Shown here: piece after piece, positions 23,701 to 36,600 of the stretch
Layout of the letters: every line of letters begins with the position of its first letter
Numbering within the stretch: the stretch's first letter is position 1
Assembly (NCBI GenBank): GCA_033032175.1
Contig: CM065325.1
Coordinates: 4,430,930 to 4,494,929, forward strand
DNA length: 64,000 bases
Direction: 5' to 3'
Source: Saturnia japonica
Lineage: Eukaryota > Arthropoda > Insecta > Lepidoptera > Saturniidae
The notes under the pieces: model-generated
Told to the model about the DNA's origin: nothing
Database searches by the model: none
The model's input: only the letters and a program-made list of their open reading frames with translations
Program-made: the position numbers and the translations under genes

Positions 23701-24857
23701 TAGTGAGGAACTTTGTATTGATATTCTTAAAGATGATGTCACCATTGTGTTTTTCGCCATGTTTTTCTCCCTTTTTAACAAACTTCAAAAAAGGAGGAGG
23801 TTCTCAATTGAGACCCTCCTTTATGTATAATACAATACTTGGAACTTTTGCTCTGTACTTGGTTATATGTATATATTATATTATATTTGGGACTTTGAAG
23901 AAATTTTTTTCTTTTTTTTATTAAAAATTGATATTAAATTCAAATCAATGAAACCAAGTACAGTGCCAAACTTCCATGCATTGTATTGTCACATATATTA
24001 TAGCTTTATAAAAGAATGTATTAAAATAGATGGATCCAGAACTGTTTAACTTGGTAGCCCGCATACACTACCACGACCCGGGAGATGGCGTATGGGGTGA
24101 GCATGAGATCGATCACATCCTGTTCTTCCAAACCGACGTAAAAGTGAAACCAAACTCGGATGAAATTTCAGAATATTGTTTTGTACCAAAAGCTGAGTTC
24201 AATGCGTAAGTAAATGCGTATTTTTTTTTATTCCATTATTATAATGTTATTGTGGTCATACTTTTGCCAATATAGTTCAACCCTTAAGATATGCATAGTG
24301 GTGTATTTCTACAGCAATAAGTTTTAATTTATATTTTAGCTTCATATTTTTCTAACCTTTACACATTTTAAATTAGGCAACCGCACAGTAATCACAAAAA
24401 TTTTAAATGTTGTTGAAAATAACCTTCCTAATATCATCATTCAATCTTTCATTTATTTTGTGAAATAATATTGGTTAATAATATTTTTAAATCAAGAAAT
24501 AAGATCGAATAATTTGTGCTGTTCTTCATTGCAAACGAAACACCAATAGAGCGCATGACGTCATTCGTGTGTATGTGAACGCTACCTAATTGATGCGATT
24601 AGCTGAAATAAACGCGCATCCATTAAAAAAAATTGCAGCTTGTTAGATGGAATAAAGTATGTATGGTAAATAAGCTTTTGAAGTCATTAAAACGATATTT
24701 TAATATTCGTCACAGGTTTATACCGACCCTAGAGGGACCGTTGACTCCATGGTTCAACATGATACGACGACATCGATTAAAACTTTGGTGGGACAACTTA
24801 CACCGTATAAAAGAACTAGCTGAACCTGATAAAATACAAAAGTTCATTGAGAAATAA
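20758..24857 (+). CDS. Idi1: Isopentenyl-diphosphate delta-isomerase (5 coding exons)
   Basis: Coding exons 20758-20877, 22202-22387, 23107-23235, 24030-24205 and 24716-24857 join in frame across GT-AG introns to give 250 residues. The enzyme interconverts isopentenyl and dimethylallyl diphosphate in the mevalonate pathway, which in insects feeds juvenile hormone, ubiquinone and prenylation. Visible family features: a Nudix-type fold with metal-ligand histidines in KRECHK and [11 protein letters not shown] (residues 68 and 79), the catalytic cysteine region TNACCSHP (113-117), the catalytic glutamate motif GVWGEHEID (165-173), and the C-terminal TPWFNMI and KLWWDNL blocks. Residues 1-24 are basic and free of acidic residues up to about position 17, a plausible mitochondrial targeting sequence. 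Length matches insect IDI. The start is the Met at 20758; a pyrimidine tract plus AG directly before it suggests a 5' UTR intron. A frame extending upstream to 20719 is less likely. Introns carry SINE-like repeats. Confidence 0.93.
22590..22815 (+). repeat. SINE-like repeat in IDI intron 2
   Basis: Ends with 'ggctacgataactgccccatcaggtgggccatatgcttg ... ccacctta', a tail common to lepidopteran SINE-type repeats. The block 'caaccttgtgttgtgttc' is shared with 29600-29620. Confidence 0.55.
23640..23840 (+). repeat. Probable repeat-derived segment in IDI intron 3
   Basis: The phrase 'ttcaaaaaaggaggaggttctcaatt' is a recurring end of a lepidopteran repeat; a related piece ('cggaggttactcaattcgaatg') is at 31933-31954. 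Overlapping frames of 79 and 90 codons here are not genes. Confidence 0.4.
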
Positions 24858-24886
24858 CTGTTAACTTCACTGCATTTATAAATAAT

Positions 24887-24892
24887 AATAAA
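24887..24892 (+). terminator. Polyadenylation signal of IDI gene
   Basis: AATAAA 30 bases after the IDI stop codon. Confidence 0.55.
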
Positions 24893-25720
24893 AAACTATT
24901 ATTGATTAAGGTCATTCCTCTCACCTGGTTCGGCAATTAAAAAATAAATATATTACATAAAGTTTCATCATGTTAAATGAGACGAAATTTTCCTAATAGC
25001 GCAAAGCCCTTATTGCAATGTATTGCCAGTATGTCACTACAAGTAGTAAATAGTGGAAATATTCAATAAAGTCATCAATTCCCTCATCATATACGTTTTT
25101 AAAATAAAGGCGTATCTAAATACGGCTCGATTTGTACTTTGAGCCAATAAAAAATAAACATATAATAGGTTCTAATTTTAGATATAATATTAAAAACATT
25201 GAAAACAAATATTGTCACTGGGTATGATGAGAGCAATTCCTTTAATATTGTGTTAATTTTTAATTATATTATACATCAATTCAACTCGATATGAATGTTT
25301 GTACTAATTGCACTACTTAGTACATCTAAGTACATTCTTTTATTATGTTTTATAATTTAAAAAATACTGAACTACGAAAATGACTATCATATATTTCACT
25401 AGAGGCTATAAATATAGCTATTTAGTAAATCAAGTTGAATTAATGTGTAAGTACATAAGAAATACTTCCTATATAAAAAATATTACTATATCCATATCTG
25501 TATTTTATTTGTCAATTATAATAGAAAGCCAATAAATTGTTCTTGCAAATTTAAATTTGTCGTTTATCTAAGTTGTTTGTACGAGTACTTTAAAAATACA
25601 AATTCTATACATTAAAAGAATAGTATGTTTTGTTAATTCTTCAAATTATCAATTTTGTAATCTTCAAACCTTTCTTGTAATGCTAATTAAGAATAGTTGT
25701 AATCTATACAATTCATAAAA
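24893..25720. other. Intergenic between IDI and the next repeat
   Basis: AT-rich, no recognised element. Confidence 0.5.
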
Positions 25721-25724
25721 TTGA

Positions 25725-26205
25725 AATGTCTGTTTGTAATATCAAAATAAAAGTTTTTTACTAAATGCATATGAAAGTATATACGACACATATAACAAAA
25801 CACCAATTTTATAAATTTTTGTCTTTCTGTCTGTTATCTCCGAAACGGTTGGACCGATTTTAACGGGACTTTCACTGGCAGATAACTGATTTTATAAGGA
25901 GTAACTTAGGCTAATTTTATTTAGAAAATGAATTAGGCGTCCGAGAAAATAAAAAACTGTTCATGGTGAATAAATTCGGGCACCTAAATGGCCTACGCTG
26001 AGTAAACCATAGGATATATAATATAAAATTAACGTAGTACATAATTTTAGATATTAAAAACCTACAAAAAAGTCAGCGAGAGCGACAAATGTCTATTTTC
26101 TAAGGATCGCCCACAATATAAAGCATATAAACGGAAGTAGCACCGATTCCCGCGTATTCCGGATCGACGGCATTCTGTTGTCCACGCGAACACAGCTAGT
26201 AAGTA
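25725..26205 (+). repeat. Dispersed repeat, family B
   Basis: Starts 'attgaaatgtctgtttgtaat', contains 'atctccgaaacggttggacc' and 'ttttaacgggactttcac', and ends 'gtccacgcgaacacagctagt'. Other copies or pieces: 9237-9256 with 12316-12395, 31022-31370, 31540-31690, 48595-48960, 53555-53930, 57122-57225 and 57525-58045. Confidence 0.75.
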
Positions 26206-26861
26206 AATAGCCTCCACTATTCAGGCGCGGATCTAAGTGGGGTCATAATTTGCTCCCCCTAATCTTAATATAGTTTTCAGTTATCATAGCAAAATCTTTT
26301 TTTAGTTTATATATTGTGTTCGGTAATAATCTTCGAAAAACCCCCTCCATACTTAAATTCTAGATCCGCACATGCGACTATTGACACTATTACACACATT
26401 CTGCCTGTTCTATAGACAAAATGAACTTCATATTCTTCATAACATATATTATATATTTTAATACTATCAAACCAAATACACAAAATGTGAATTTTCATTA
26501 GCTGATGATAATTAATATCGCCCTAAATATAAGTCTACGTTAAAAAAAAGGAAATTTAATTGACTTTATTTATCTATGATAAATTTTATATAAAGAAACA
26601 AATTATATCTTAACATAGTGCTTTTGTAAGTAGATAATCTGCAGTATTAAACGTCTAACGGCCATCTTCAATAATCAACAGACATCTTTCTATCTTCAGT
26701 AGCAAAAACAGTGATCTAAATAGATTATTGAAAATGGCCGTAAGTTAAAACTTGAAATAAAGCTTTTAACAGGTAGGTACCTACTTAACAATATACCATT
26801 ATACATTTCTGCTATAATTATTTAAAATACATTCTTGGAAGAACACTATGCTTATTATTTC
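26206..26861. other. Intergenic, nothing recognised
   Basis: AT-rich spacer between convergent genes; no firm feature. Confidence 0.45.
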
Positions 26862-26867
26862 TTTATT
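26862..26867 (-). terminator. Polyadenylation signal of tetraspanin gene
   Basis: AATAAA on the minus strand, about 80 bases beyond the stop codon of the peripherin-like gene. Confidence 0.55.
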
Positions 26868-26948
26868 TTTCACATCGTATGTAAGTATTGAGTACCAATA
26901 GACTAAACAATAAACACATCTTCCTAAAGCTGCCTACATAAATTAATT

Positions 26949-29900
26949 TCATTCATAAATAGGCTTCAATAATTCATCTGAACTATGATCCGAGTTAGAG
27001 GAAGTATCACAGACACGTTTGTCAGAACGACATGCTGTTGTAACCCACTGGAGTGTACGAGCCTGTCTGAATTTCTTCTTTCGAAAAAATTTCCGCCTTC
27101 CTGTTTTTGGAGATTCAGTGTCGGTCAACGATCGTAGCAGGTAAGCTTTGCACATGATTTGATTACCGACATGAAGACCATTTCGATATGCAGTGTGGAG
27201 ATAACGAACTGCTATCACTTGTAAAATCTAAAACATTAAATTAGCTATTAGTAACTAATCAAGTAATCAATCAATATTTCTTCGGCGATACTGTATGTGA
27301 ATACTAAGCGTTTGTTATCACATCCAAATTAAAACCACTGTTTAATACTGCAAAACGGGCTGTTACTATAAACTGATTGTAAAGGCGTGAAAAGTATTTT
27401 TTTTTTTTGGAGGATTCGCTAGGTGTGTGAATTATTTTGTAGTATTATAGTTTCTTTTAGCCAGAAAACTGTAAAATTCCTAGTTACATGAACAGACGAC
27501 ATTTTTATTTTGCATATACCTAATATCGATATGACTAAACATTTTTCTGTATTAAAATGTTATGTATGATGTTATAAAACACTTCACTGATGGAAATATT
27601 TCGTTTCCTAAATAAATATGGCCGTGGCTCTGTGGTCGTATCACACAAATCCCGTCATTGACTGCGACACGATGGGCGTACCATATAATTGGATTCGATT
27701 TATGAATGACCCCCTGAAAGTATTCACTAGTAAGAATATAATGAGTATTTGGCAAGTAAGAGATTCGAAACGCGCTATTTAGCATTACTTGTCATAATTA
27801 TTAAAGTCGCGTTTATATACTGACAAAAATTAATACTCTTGGCAATCACCCTACTCCATGAACTGTATTTTACTGACCACCTGGTGAAGTGAAAAACTAC
27901 ACAAAATTATTTGGAATTCATTGATAAAATAACCATTTGACAAAACTGAAAATGTTGCTTTTGTCACACTACATAATTTATTCGTGAAAAAAATAGAGCC
28001 TGACCCAAATCGAGGACAATTAGTAAAAAAAGTTGATACAGACTAGGTACTATAAGATAAAAAAAGACTTCGTATGGTAATGAACAAAAAAATTAATGTG
28101 AAGATAATCTATATACAATAATTATAATAATACATCACCATTGCAATAATTATGAGTGCCATGACCGCATTAAACCTCCAAGAGACTGACATCATTTCAC
28201 TTATCAGTTTATCTTCACAGCCGGCCTCCCAAATTGTTATTTGTTTCTGAGTTTTGTAATTAAAAAAACTTTATACTAAAAATATTAACCTAGACAATGA
28301 TATTTTATAAGTAGATGAGGCATTGACGCTCTTTACATGCAATCGTGAATGGTGGCCAATTGCCTTCAGTTCACTTTAGATTTGATACCGGCGTGAGCGA
28401 GAAGAAACTTGTTATATTTTTTTGTTAACAGGGTTTCCGCCTTACTTTGTGATTTCCTATCTCTTGTGTTTCAACATGTTGTGGTTTTTATTTTTAATTA
28501 ATTAACTTGTGTTTTTGACCCTATATTATGTAATATAGGTGGCGTTTTGCGTGATATAGTTTAGTTTTTGTGCATAAGTGAAGTGGATTATAAATATAAA
28601 CTGATAGCATTTATTCTGAGATCCCACAAAATCTTCCTACAAAGTTCTAACAAGGGAGCCACCATCTTGTTAGGATACTGAATCGTCATAACACTATAAT
28701 TCACTGGATAATGGCAGTAATGGTCTTCATTAAAGAGGACCGGTTGCCAAGTTAGGAAGAAGAAGAAGAACATGCTAATAAAAAAATTTGCACCGTTTTC
28801 AAATTGCTTTTAGTGAGAGTATAACGCGTCTTTATAAAAAACGACATTGAACCTAGATAACAAATTCTAATAATTTTTATCAGTATCGTATTATTAATGT
28901 AACTAATAAAAATTACTGTTAGCATTATTGGCAGATGCTCATTTCTTTACTAGGCATATTTGTGTTACGCTGCTTTGCATTATTTCTTCTCAATGCACTT
29001 AAAACAATACGGCCATTAATTCACTATATTGATTTCTGTTTACTGATATATTTAATATAGATATTAAATATATCATGAATATCATATCTAATGTGCGAAT
29101 ACTTATCATGTTTAAGGTTAATAATGTAATGCTACAGTTATAATGTAATACTTTGTTACATACTTTAGGGTCATATTTGTAGATGCCTCCTATCTGCATA
29201 ACGCCGTGATGAATACAAGGGTATAGTGCGTTCATGGAACAACAACTGTATGGGACGTTGTCGGCCACAAATTTACGGTATGAACTAGAAATACATAAAT
29301 TACAACAATTATATTGTTACCACATTTACTAACTTACTTAAGAGCGATAAACAACTTATTTAAACAACAAAATAAGGAAATCAATCTCTTCGGCACGATA
29401 CCAGCTAAGGCTATGTATTCGGACACATTTCGACTTTTATCGTGTTCTTTTCTCTTTCGGTAAACACGGGCTTTTTTTGAAGTGACTTTACCGAACTTGG
29501 ATAAAAATATCCAAATTGGAAAATTTCGAGTTAGATTACCTAAATCTCTCTAATTGAGGCAGCCTGACTGGTGAAATGCCCTACAAAAGATATCAGCTAA
29601 ATAACCTTGTGTTGTGTTCTTGCGGTTAGTAAGGTTTCCATATCTCTTTCGGAAGAGGGGTACAAGATCGGTATCACTGGTGTCACAAGCATCGAAACAT
29701 TCGACGCCGCGGTGCGCGAGTTATCATTTTTCAGTTTTTATCAGTCTCTAATTCTCCTTCTGTACTAAATTTTTTTGGAAAAATGAAAATGTTCTTGTGT
29801 TCTATTAACGAACCGAATCGAAAGCCGTGTGTCGACAATACTTAGAGTAATTAAAGATCTACTTTTTATTTCATTGTAATTGTAATAAATAGCTGAATTG

Positions 29901-32900
29901 ACTTGCGCTTCACTTGACACCGTGTCGAAAGCTACATGTGGATGTAGCACATGTGCATCTTTACTAAAACGATGCCTATGAAAATATATTGTTATATTTG
30001 TGCCTATATTTTTATTTAATTAACTAACTGCTCTTGGCTCTGCTTGTGTGGACTACAGAGTTAGGGCTGTTGTAGTAGACTAGTAGGTAGATACCTATCA
30101 TGATTTATGGCGGTCGGCTTGCGGACTACCCTGGCTACGGTAACCGCTTACTATCTGGTGGATTCTAAGTTTGTTTGCCACCTTAGCTGCATAAAAAAAT
30201 GTTTCTTGGACCTCGTCTCACCGTATAGTAATGAATATTTTATAATTTTAGTAGGTAGTTATTTCATTTTCTCATTTTGATGAAGAAAAATGTCGGCTAA
30301 CGATGGAGGAAACATTCAGATTAGACCTTGACGCTTACGTTATGATAATTATAAACATCCAATGGCGATGTGTAGACTTGTAGTACGATCTCGACATTTG
30401 AAATCAACAAAAACAAACTTTTGCATAGCTTCGGAAAGAGGCCTTTGCTCAGTAGTAGGGTGAACAGGCAGAGTATAATAATCGTCTTGAAACATAAAAT
30501 CTGGGAATCATTAGTCCATGAGTTCTATCTAGGTACTTTCGTGAGTTTCAACTGGGTTGTATTACTTAACTCCTGTAATAGTTACCGAATAATCACAATG
30601 TATAAAGTTCGAAGCTCTAACTACATGTAATTAAGTGTATTTGGAAAAGTTCTTGGAAACCAGATGGAGCGACGACTTACGGAAAATTGTTCGAAGTTAG
30701 TGAATTCGAAAAGCCGGAGATCGGATCCAATGGCGAACCTTCAGAGAGGCCTATGTTCAACAGTGCCCTTCTAAAGGCTGATGATGATTAGGGTGGTGTA
30801 TTATTTGTATACTAACATTTGTTTTGTGTCGACACTTTCTCCAGTTGTAAACCAAGGTATATAAAACCACTCATGAAAGCTGACGCGACCACAACAATGG
30901 AAACGTGTCTGCAACCTGTCAATAGCGACTTTAGACGGAAGGTGGCTTGCATATCGTAACATCGCTTTAGTGATTCCACCTTTTATTTTAGCTAAAAATA
31001 CACAATAACATCTCACATCATATTGAAGTGTCTATTTGTAATGTCAAAATAAAAACTTTTTACTAATTACATATAAAATAAAAACAATTTTTAATATTTT
31101 TGTCTGTCTGTTTGTTCCGGCGAATCTCCGAAATGGTTGGACAGATTTTGACGAGACTTTCACGGGCAGATAGCTGATACTATAATTAATATAGAAGGTA
31201 CATAATTGTAGATCTTAAAAGTCTGCGAGAGCATATGTTTATCTTCTATGGGCCACTCACAACAAGAACCGGGAGTGAGGGTAGCGCGATTCGCACGTGT
31301 GCCTGTCGACGGCATTTTGTAGTCCACGTGAGCGCTGCCGCGGGCACAGTTGAAGCTTAAACAATAAAGCTACTAATCGTTTCCTCAGTACTTATTTGTT
31401 CAATCCTCCTGTGTTAACATTTTATAAAGGTATTTTTCTGTATTTTAAAACTAGGTTTTATTTTAAAAATATTTTAACTTAATAAACTACTAGTGTCCTC
31501 AACTTTGCTATCGTAAGCTACAGGATGCTGTCGCTCGGTCGCACGCGATTCAAGCTGCCCTCGCTCCCTCACCCATAAAAATGCTTATTGTGGGCGATTC
31601 TTAGAAGATAACCATATGCTGTCGCCGACTTATTTATATGTCTTTTTAAGATCTAAAATTATGTATTAAGTACATTAATTTCATATGATTCTCTTATAGT
31701 TTAATCAGCTTGAGTCATTTAAGCGTCTTTTTCCGAATAGATTCACCATTATCGTCACTGCTTATTTTGTATGTTACCTTTATCTAACAAAACATATCCT
31801 ATAACCTGGCCGAATAATATAAGTATGACTTTTGTTTAACCATGTAAATGGGGATAAGTAGTTTTTGCGTGAAAAATAACATAAACGGACAGAAAGGCGT
31901 TGAGTTTTATTAACCGATTTAAAAAATGACGGAGGTTACTCAATTCGAATGTATATGCCTATTTTTTATGAATGTTCAGCCATAACTTATTTGTTTACGA
32001 ACCGATTTAAATGATTCTTTTTTTGAATAGGAGATACCTCAAGGGTAGTCCCATTTTAATTTCATTGGCATGTAACCTTCTACTTCGAAGATACACCAGG
32101 GAACTCCTCAAAATCATTGAAGTTAGTTTTCTTTTATGTTAAAAATTGTCTTGTAATATGTATAGATAAGTATAGGTGACAATTTCAAAAAATCTTTAAA
32201 ATAAAGCTTTTTTTTTTCAATAAAGACCAAAAACCCTACTAAAAAATGTAGCTAATGGTAGATAAAGTAATAATAAGCACTAAGCAACGCGATGTAATAT
32301 TTGTTCATAGGTAACGTCTTGCGAATCATGAGTAGGTACCTACGTAACTAGTAATTACGTATCATCACGGGAAATATTTACTTATTATTTAAAATTATAG
32401 TGTACCTCTTATGATGGTAGATTGAAGTCCTGAATAAAACATGATCCCAAGAAATATGATTATCATAATAATGAGTGCCCAAACATAATAGAAGAGGCCG
32501 TTTGTGACGTTGTATTCCCGTTTCGGCAAGCCCGCTTTAAATAACTGATATAATCCATACAACTGTTGATAACAATGAAACTGAATAGAAAAACATAGGA
32601 AAAATTATTCTAGCTAGATACAATAATCACATATTCCAAACCATGGCAGGAATAAATTCGGAAAATCTTATTTATAAATGCAGATGTACAAGAAAATCTG
32701 ATTTTACTTGTGTTACCAATTGTCCTATAATCCATGTGTGCTAATATATACCTACAAGAAGTAGGTACATAGCTACTGATATTATCTAACTTAAAACAAG
32801 AGTACCTACCTATTAAACCTAAATTTAACTATCGAAAATTAAAATACATGTATTATATTTAATGTATGTGAATCTATATACCTACCTATATTATTATGAA

Positions 32901-33546
32901 GAGGTTTTTTTTTGTTTGTAAGAAGTAGGTAGGCTAATCTTTGTAACTACTCAACCGATTCTAAAAATTATTTTACGGATAAAAAGATACGTTAGTGTTA
33001 AAAGCTTACAGTAATGCTGTTGCCGAATATACAACCATCGCAATCTAGCTAATTCCCTATCGGAATTCGATAACTAACTATATATATATGTATATACATA
33101 TATAAATCTGCCTTCCGGGAGAAAAGAAAAAAAGGGTCCCCTAGAGAACCTATGTTGGTAACTAGTGAATGCAAGTGCAGCTTACCGCATACTAGTCTTG
33201 CGCAAAGTATATCACTGAAAAGAAAAGAGAGATATATATCTTTTCAATGAAAGATATATATCTCTCTTTTATATCTCGCTCAGAGCGAGAGATATCGGGC
33301 TTACTAATATAATGACCTACAGAACTGTTTGGTTGATAAAGCCGAGAGCGAGATTTATCTCACAATCCGAAAAATGTAGGTAACGATAATTATTTTTAGC
33401 AATGCGAAGTTCAAAGTGCATGAATGAAATCACGCGTGACATTAAACTAAATTCAAAATTTGAAAATACTGAAACCAAAACCCTTAAAAATAAAAACACT
33501 TCCAACTACATAAATACTTGATACGGTAATTATGCAACCAATATTG

Positions 33547-33621
<75 letters not shown>

Positions 33622-36600
33622 CTGACTACACTGTTAGCCTTAGGGGCCCTAAAGCCGCTGCGGCTTTTACAGCTTCACCGGACTTGGGGGCGAGCGCAGA
33701 GGGCACTCAGCCGAGAAAGTTTTGTGGACGACTCGCACGAGGGTGCCAAAGTGGCCGGACCTCGGCTCGGGCGGTCGTCGCGTTCGCAAATAGGTCGCGA
33801 TCTATTCGAATCCCTACACCTACGATTCGAGCTAACTAAATATACACATAGGCACGTTCCCTTCCTCCTGGGAGGAAGGAAGGAACCGTGCGTATGTGTA
33901 TTCAATAATCGGAATGTTTCTACACTAACTAGCGCTAACTAACTAGCGTAAAAAAAGAAAAAAAAGGTCCCTCACAGAACCTATGTACCTGTGTGGTGTG
34001 CACGTGTGTATGTTCATACGTGTGTAGTGTTGTATGTAGGTAGCTAAGTGATGCACGTACAGTGTCACTTGTATCGCGCGGGCGGTTGCCTGACCCAAGG
34101 GTTTCACACCGAGGAACGGACCTAGGCTTGGGTTACCGCTAGAGAGGGTGGACGTGACGGGTGTGCTGGAGCGAAATTGACCGCCCGCCCTCTGCGGAGA
34201 GAACGGTGGTTACGCGGGCGTGGGCGCTGGCACGCTCTGTTTGGAGAGACGGATGTGTAATATTTATTCGAATTTTCGATGTGATCGTCGGGATCAATAA
34301 AAATATTGCGCGGCCGGCGTTTGCACCGGATGTCCGTGGGTGCCGGAACATAAGTGGCGGCTGTTTTTATTAACGGATTCGCGTGGTTCGACGCGGTGTC
34401 GAAATACGAACGGGAGAGCTGTTTAACGTAGGCATGTATCGAAGGAAGCTCCATATCTCTATGGAGATCTACGCTTCGAACATACCACGGGGCCCCGGTG
34501 AGACGATAGAGGAACCTATTCTGTATCGATTGTAACCGTTTGAAACTCGACTCGGACATATGTGCGAACACGGCGCAACTGTATGTCAAAATTGGTCGAA
34601 TACACGTCTTGTAGAGCGTGAGCTTATGTCGCGTGGACATTTTACTCACCGAACACAACAGAGGATGCAACCGGCCCAGGACCCACGCGGCCCTGTTCCT
34701 AACCTTACGGATGTGGGGTCTAAAAGAGAGCCTACTATCTAGGGTTACCCCTAGATATTTGGTCTCTCTTACATACGGAATCGGATTATCGTAGAGCTTA
34801 ACAGGTTTAAGCTTCCACGGTATCTGTGACGAATCCGCATCGAAGAGCATCGCGGCGCTCTTCGAGGGATTAACGGCTATACGCCACTCGTTAAACCACT
34901 TCCCGAGAGTGGTCACGGAGCGTTGGACTTTGTGTCTGAGGTGGGATCTATTCCTATCTGAGGCATATAAGACTGTATCGTCAGCATATAGCCCTACCTC
35001 GACCTCCGGGAGTCGAGGTAGGTCACTGACGTACAGGTTAAATAGGCTAGGAGCCAGGATCGAACCTTGGGGAACGCCTGAGCGTATTGGACGGGGCGTG
35101 GACAATTCACCTTCCACTCTATAGCGAAAGGTGCGATCTGTTAGATAGTCGCGAATTATTTTAATTAGCCTATCGGGGACTTCAAAGTGATACAACTTGT
35201 AGATCAATCCCTCGTGCCAGACCTTATCGAAGGCCTTGGCAACGTCGAAAAAGACCGCAAGTGTACGGCGGGGTTTATATAATTCAGCAAAATTAAATGC
35301 AACGTGCTCCGTGAGGCGGTGCACTTGATGAGTGCAAGAATATCTAGCACGGAAACCGAATTGCTCAGGCGGATAGAGGTCTTTCTCCTCTATTACTGAC
35401 TTGAGACGGTTCAGAAGGATCCGCTCGTACATTTTCCCTAAAGTATTTAGGAGACTGATCGGGCGATAGCTGTCGGGAAGCGACGCGCTCTTGCCGGGCT
35501 TACGGATACCTATGACTATTGCCTTTTTCCAGGCGGCTGGAAAATGGCAGTGGACTATGGCTACATTGAAGATGCAGACCAATAGAGCTATGAGGCGATC
35601 AGGAAGAAGCCTAAGTACTTCATTCCTGATCCCGTCGGGACCTGGTGCTTTTCTGAGCTTAAGGCTTTTTATAATGGAAAGAACCTCCTCAGACGTGACT
35701 GGGGACAGGGAGGCTGTCGCGGGGAGCTTATCCAGCTCCCGCACGCATCCATCGATACCCTCGACCCGGTCGGTATTTGCATCGACACTGTTCGGAGAGC
35801 ACTGGCTCTCCAAACAAGTGGCGAGGCACTCCGCCTTGTCGCTGCTATCGAAGGCGAGCGGTATACCGGGACCCCTCTCGAGGGGGGGCATAAGATAAGA
35901 AGCCTCTATTTTGAGGCTGCGAGCTAGTTTCCAGTAAGCCAGATGCGACGGCCTTAGCCCTTCGACGAGGGCGTCCCATCTGTGACTCCTGAGTTCTAAT
36001 ATGCGGGCTCTAACCGCTCTCTGAAGCGCGCGTAAGCGTGCGCGGTTTTCCTCGGTCGGATAGTGGTCGTGCGCACGAGTCGCCGCGTTCTTTTCCGTCA
36101 ACAACGCCCGCACGTCGGCAGGGAGTACGAAGCGGCGATCGCTCGCCTCTTCGACCTCTCTCGAGGCCTCTCCGATGCCGACCTGCAGGTGGTCGACCAG
36201 GGAATCGATCGCGAGATCTACATCCGCAACGGACCCCAATACGTCCGGGATCCTATCTAAGCTGGACGAGGACGGCCTGTCCGCAAGATAATGTTTTAGC
36301 TTGGCATAGTCAACCACTTGGACCGAAGGAGGGCTAGAGTCGTCTGGTTGACCTAGCTGCATGATGACCGGACGGTGGTCGGAGTCGAGCTCGTGTACGA
36401 CCCGAATGAGTCGTAACCGAAGCGCGATACCTTTAATGAGAGCTACATCAAGCACTGTCGGCATACAGTTGTCTTGAAAGTGGGTGGGAGTGGGTGGCGC
36501 TATGACATCAAAGTTTAGCACGTTCGTTAGCTCTTCGAGTTTAACCCCATTACTGGAGTCTCTCCAATTGCCAAACGAAGTGTGTCCACAATTGAGGTCA

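Noticed and set aside
33532..33942. Plus-strand frame starting with a long phenylalanine run
   Set aside because: It is translation of the poly(T) tail and antisense 3' UTR of the Jockey element.
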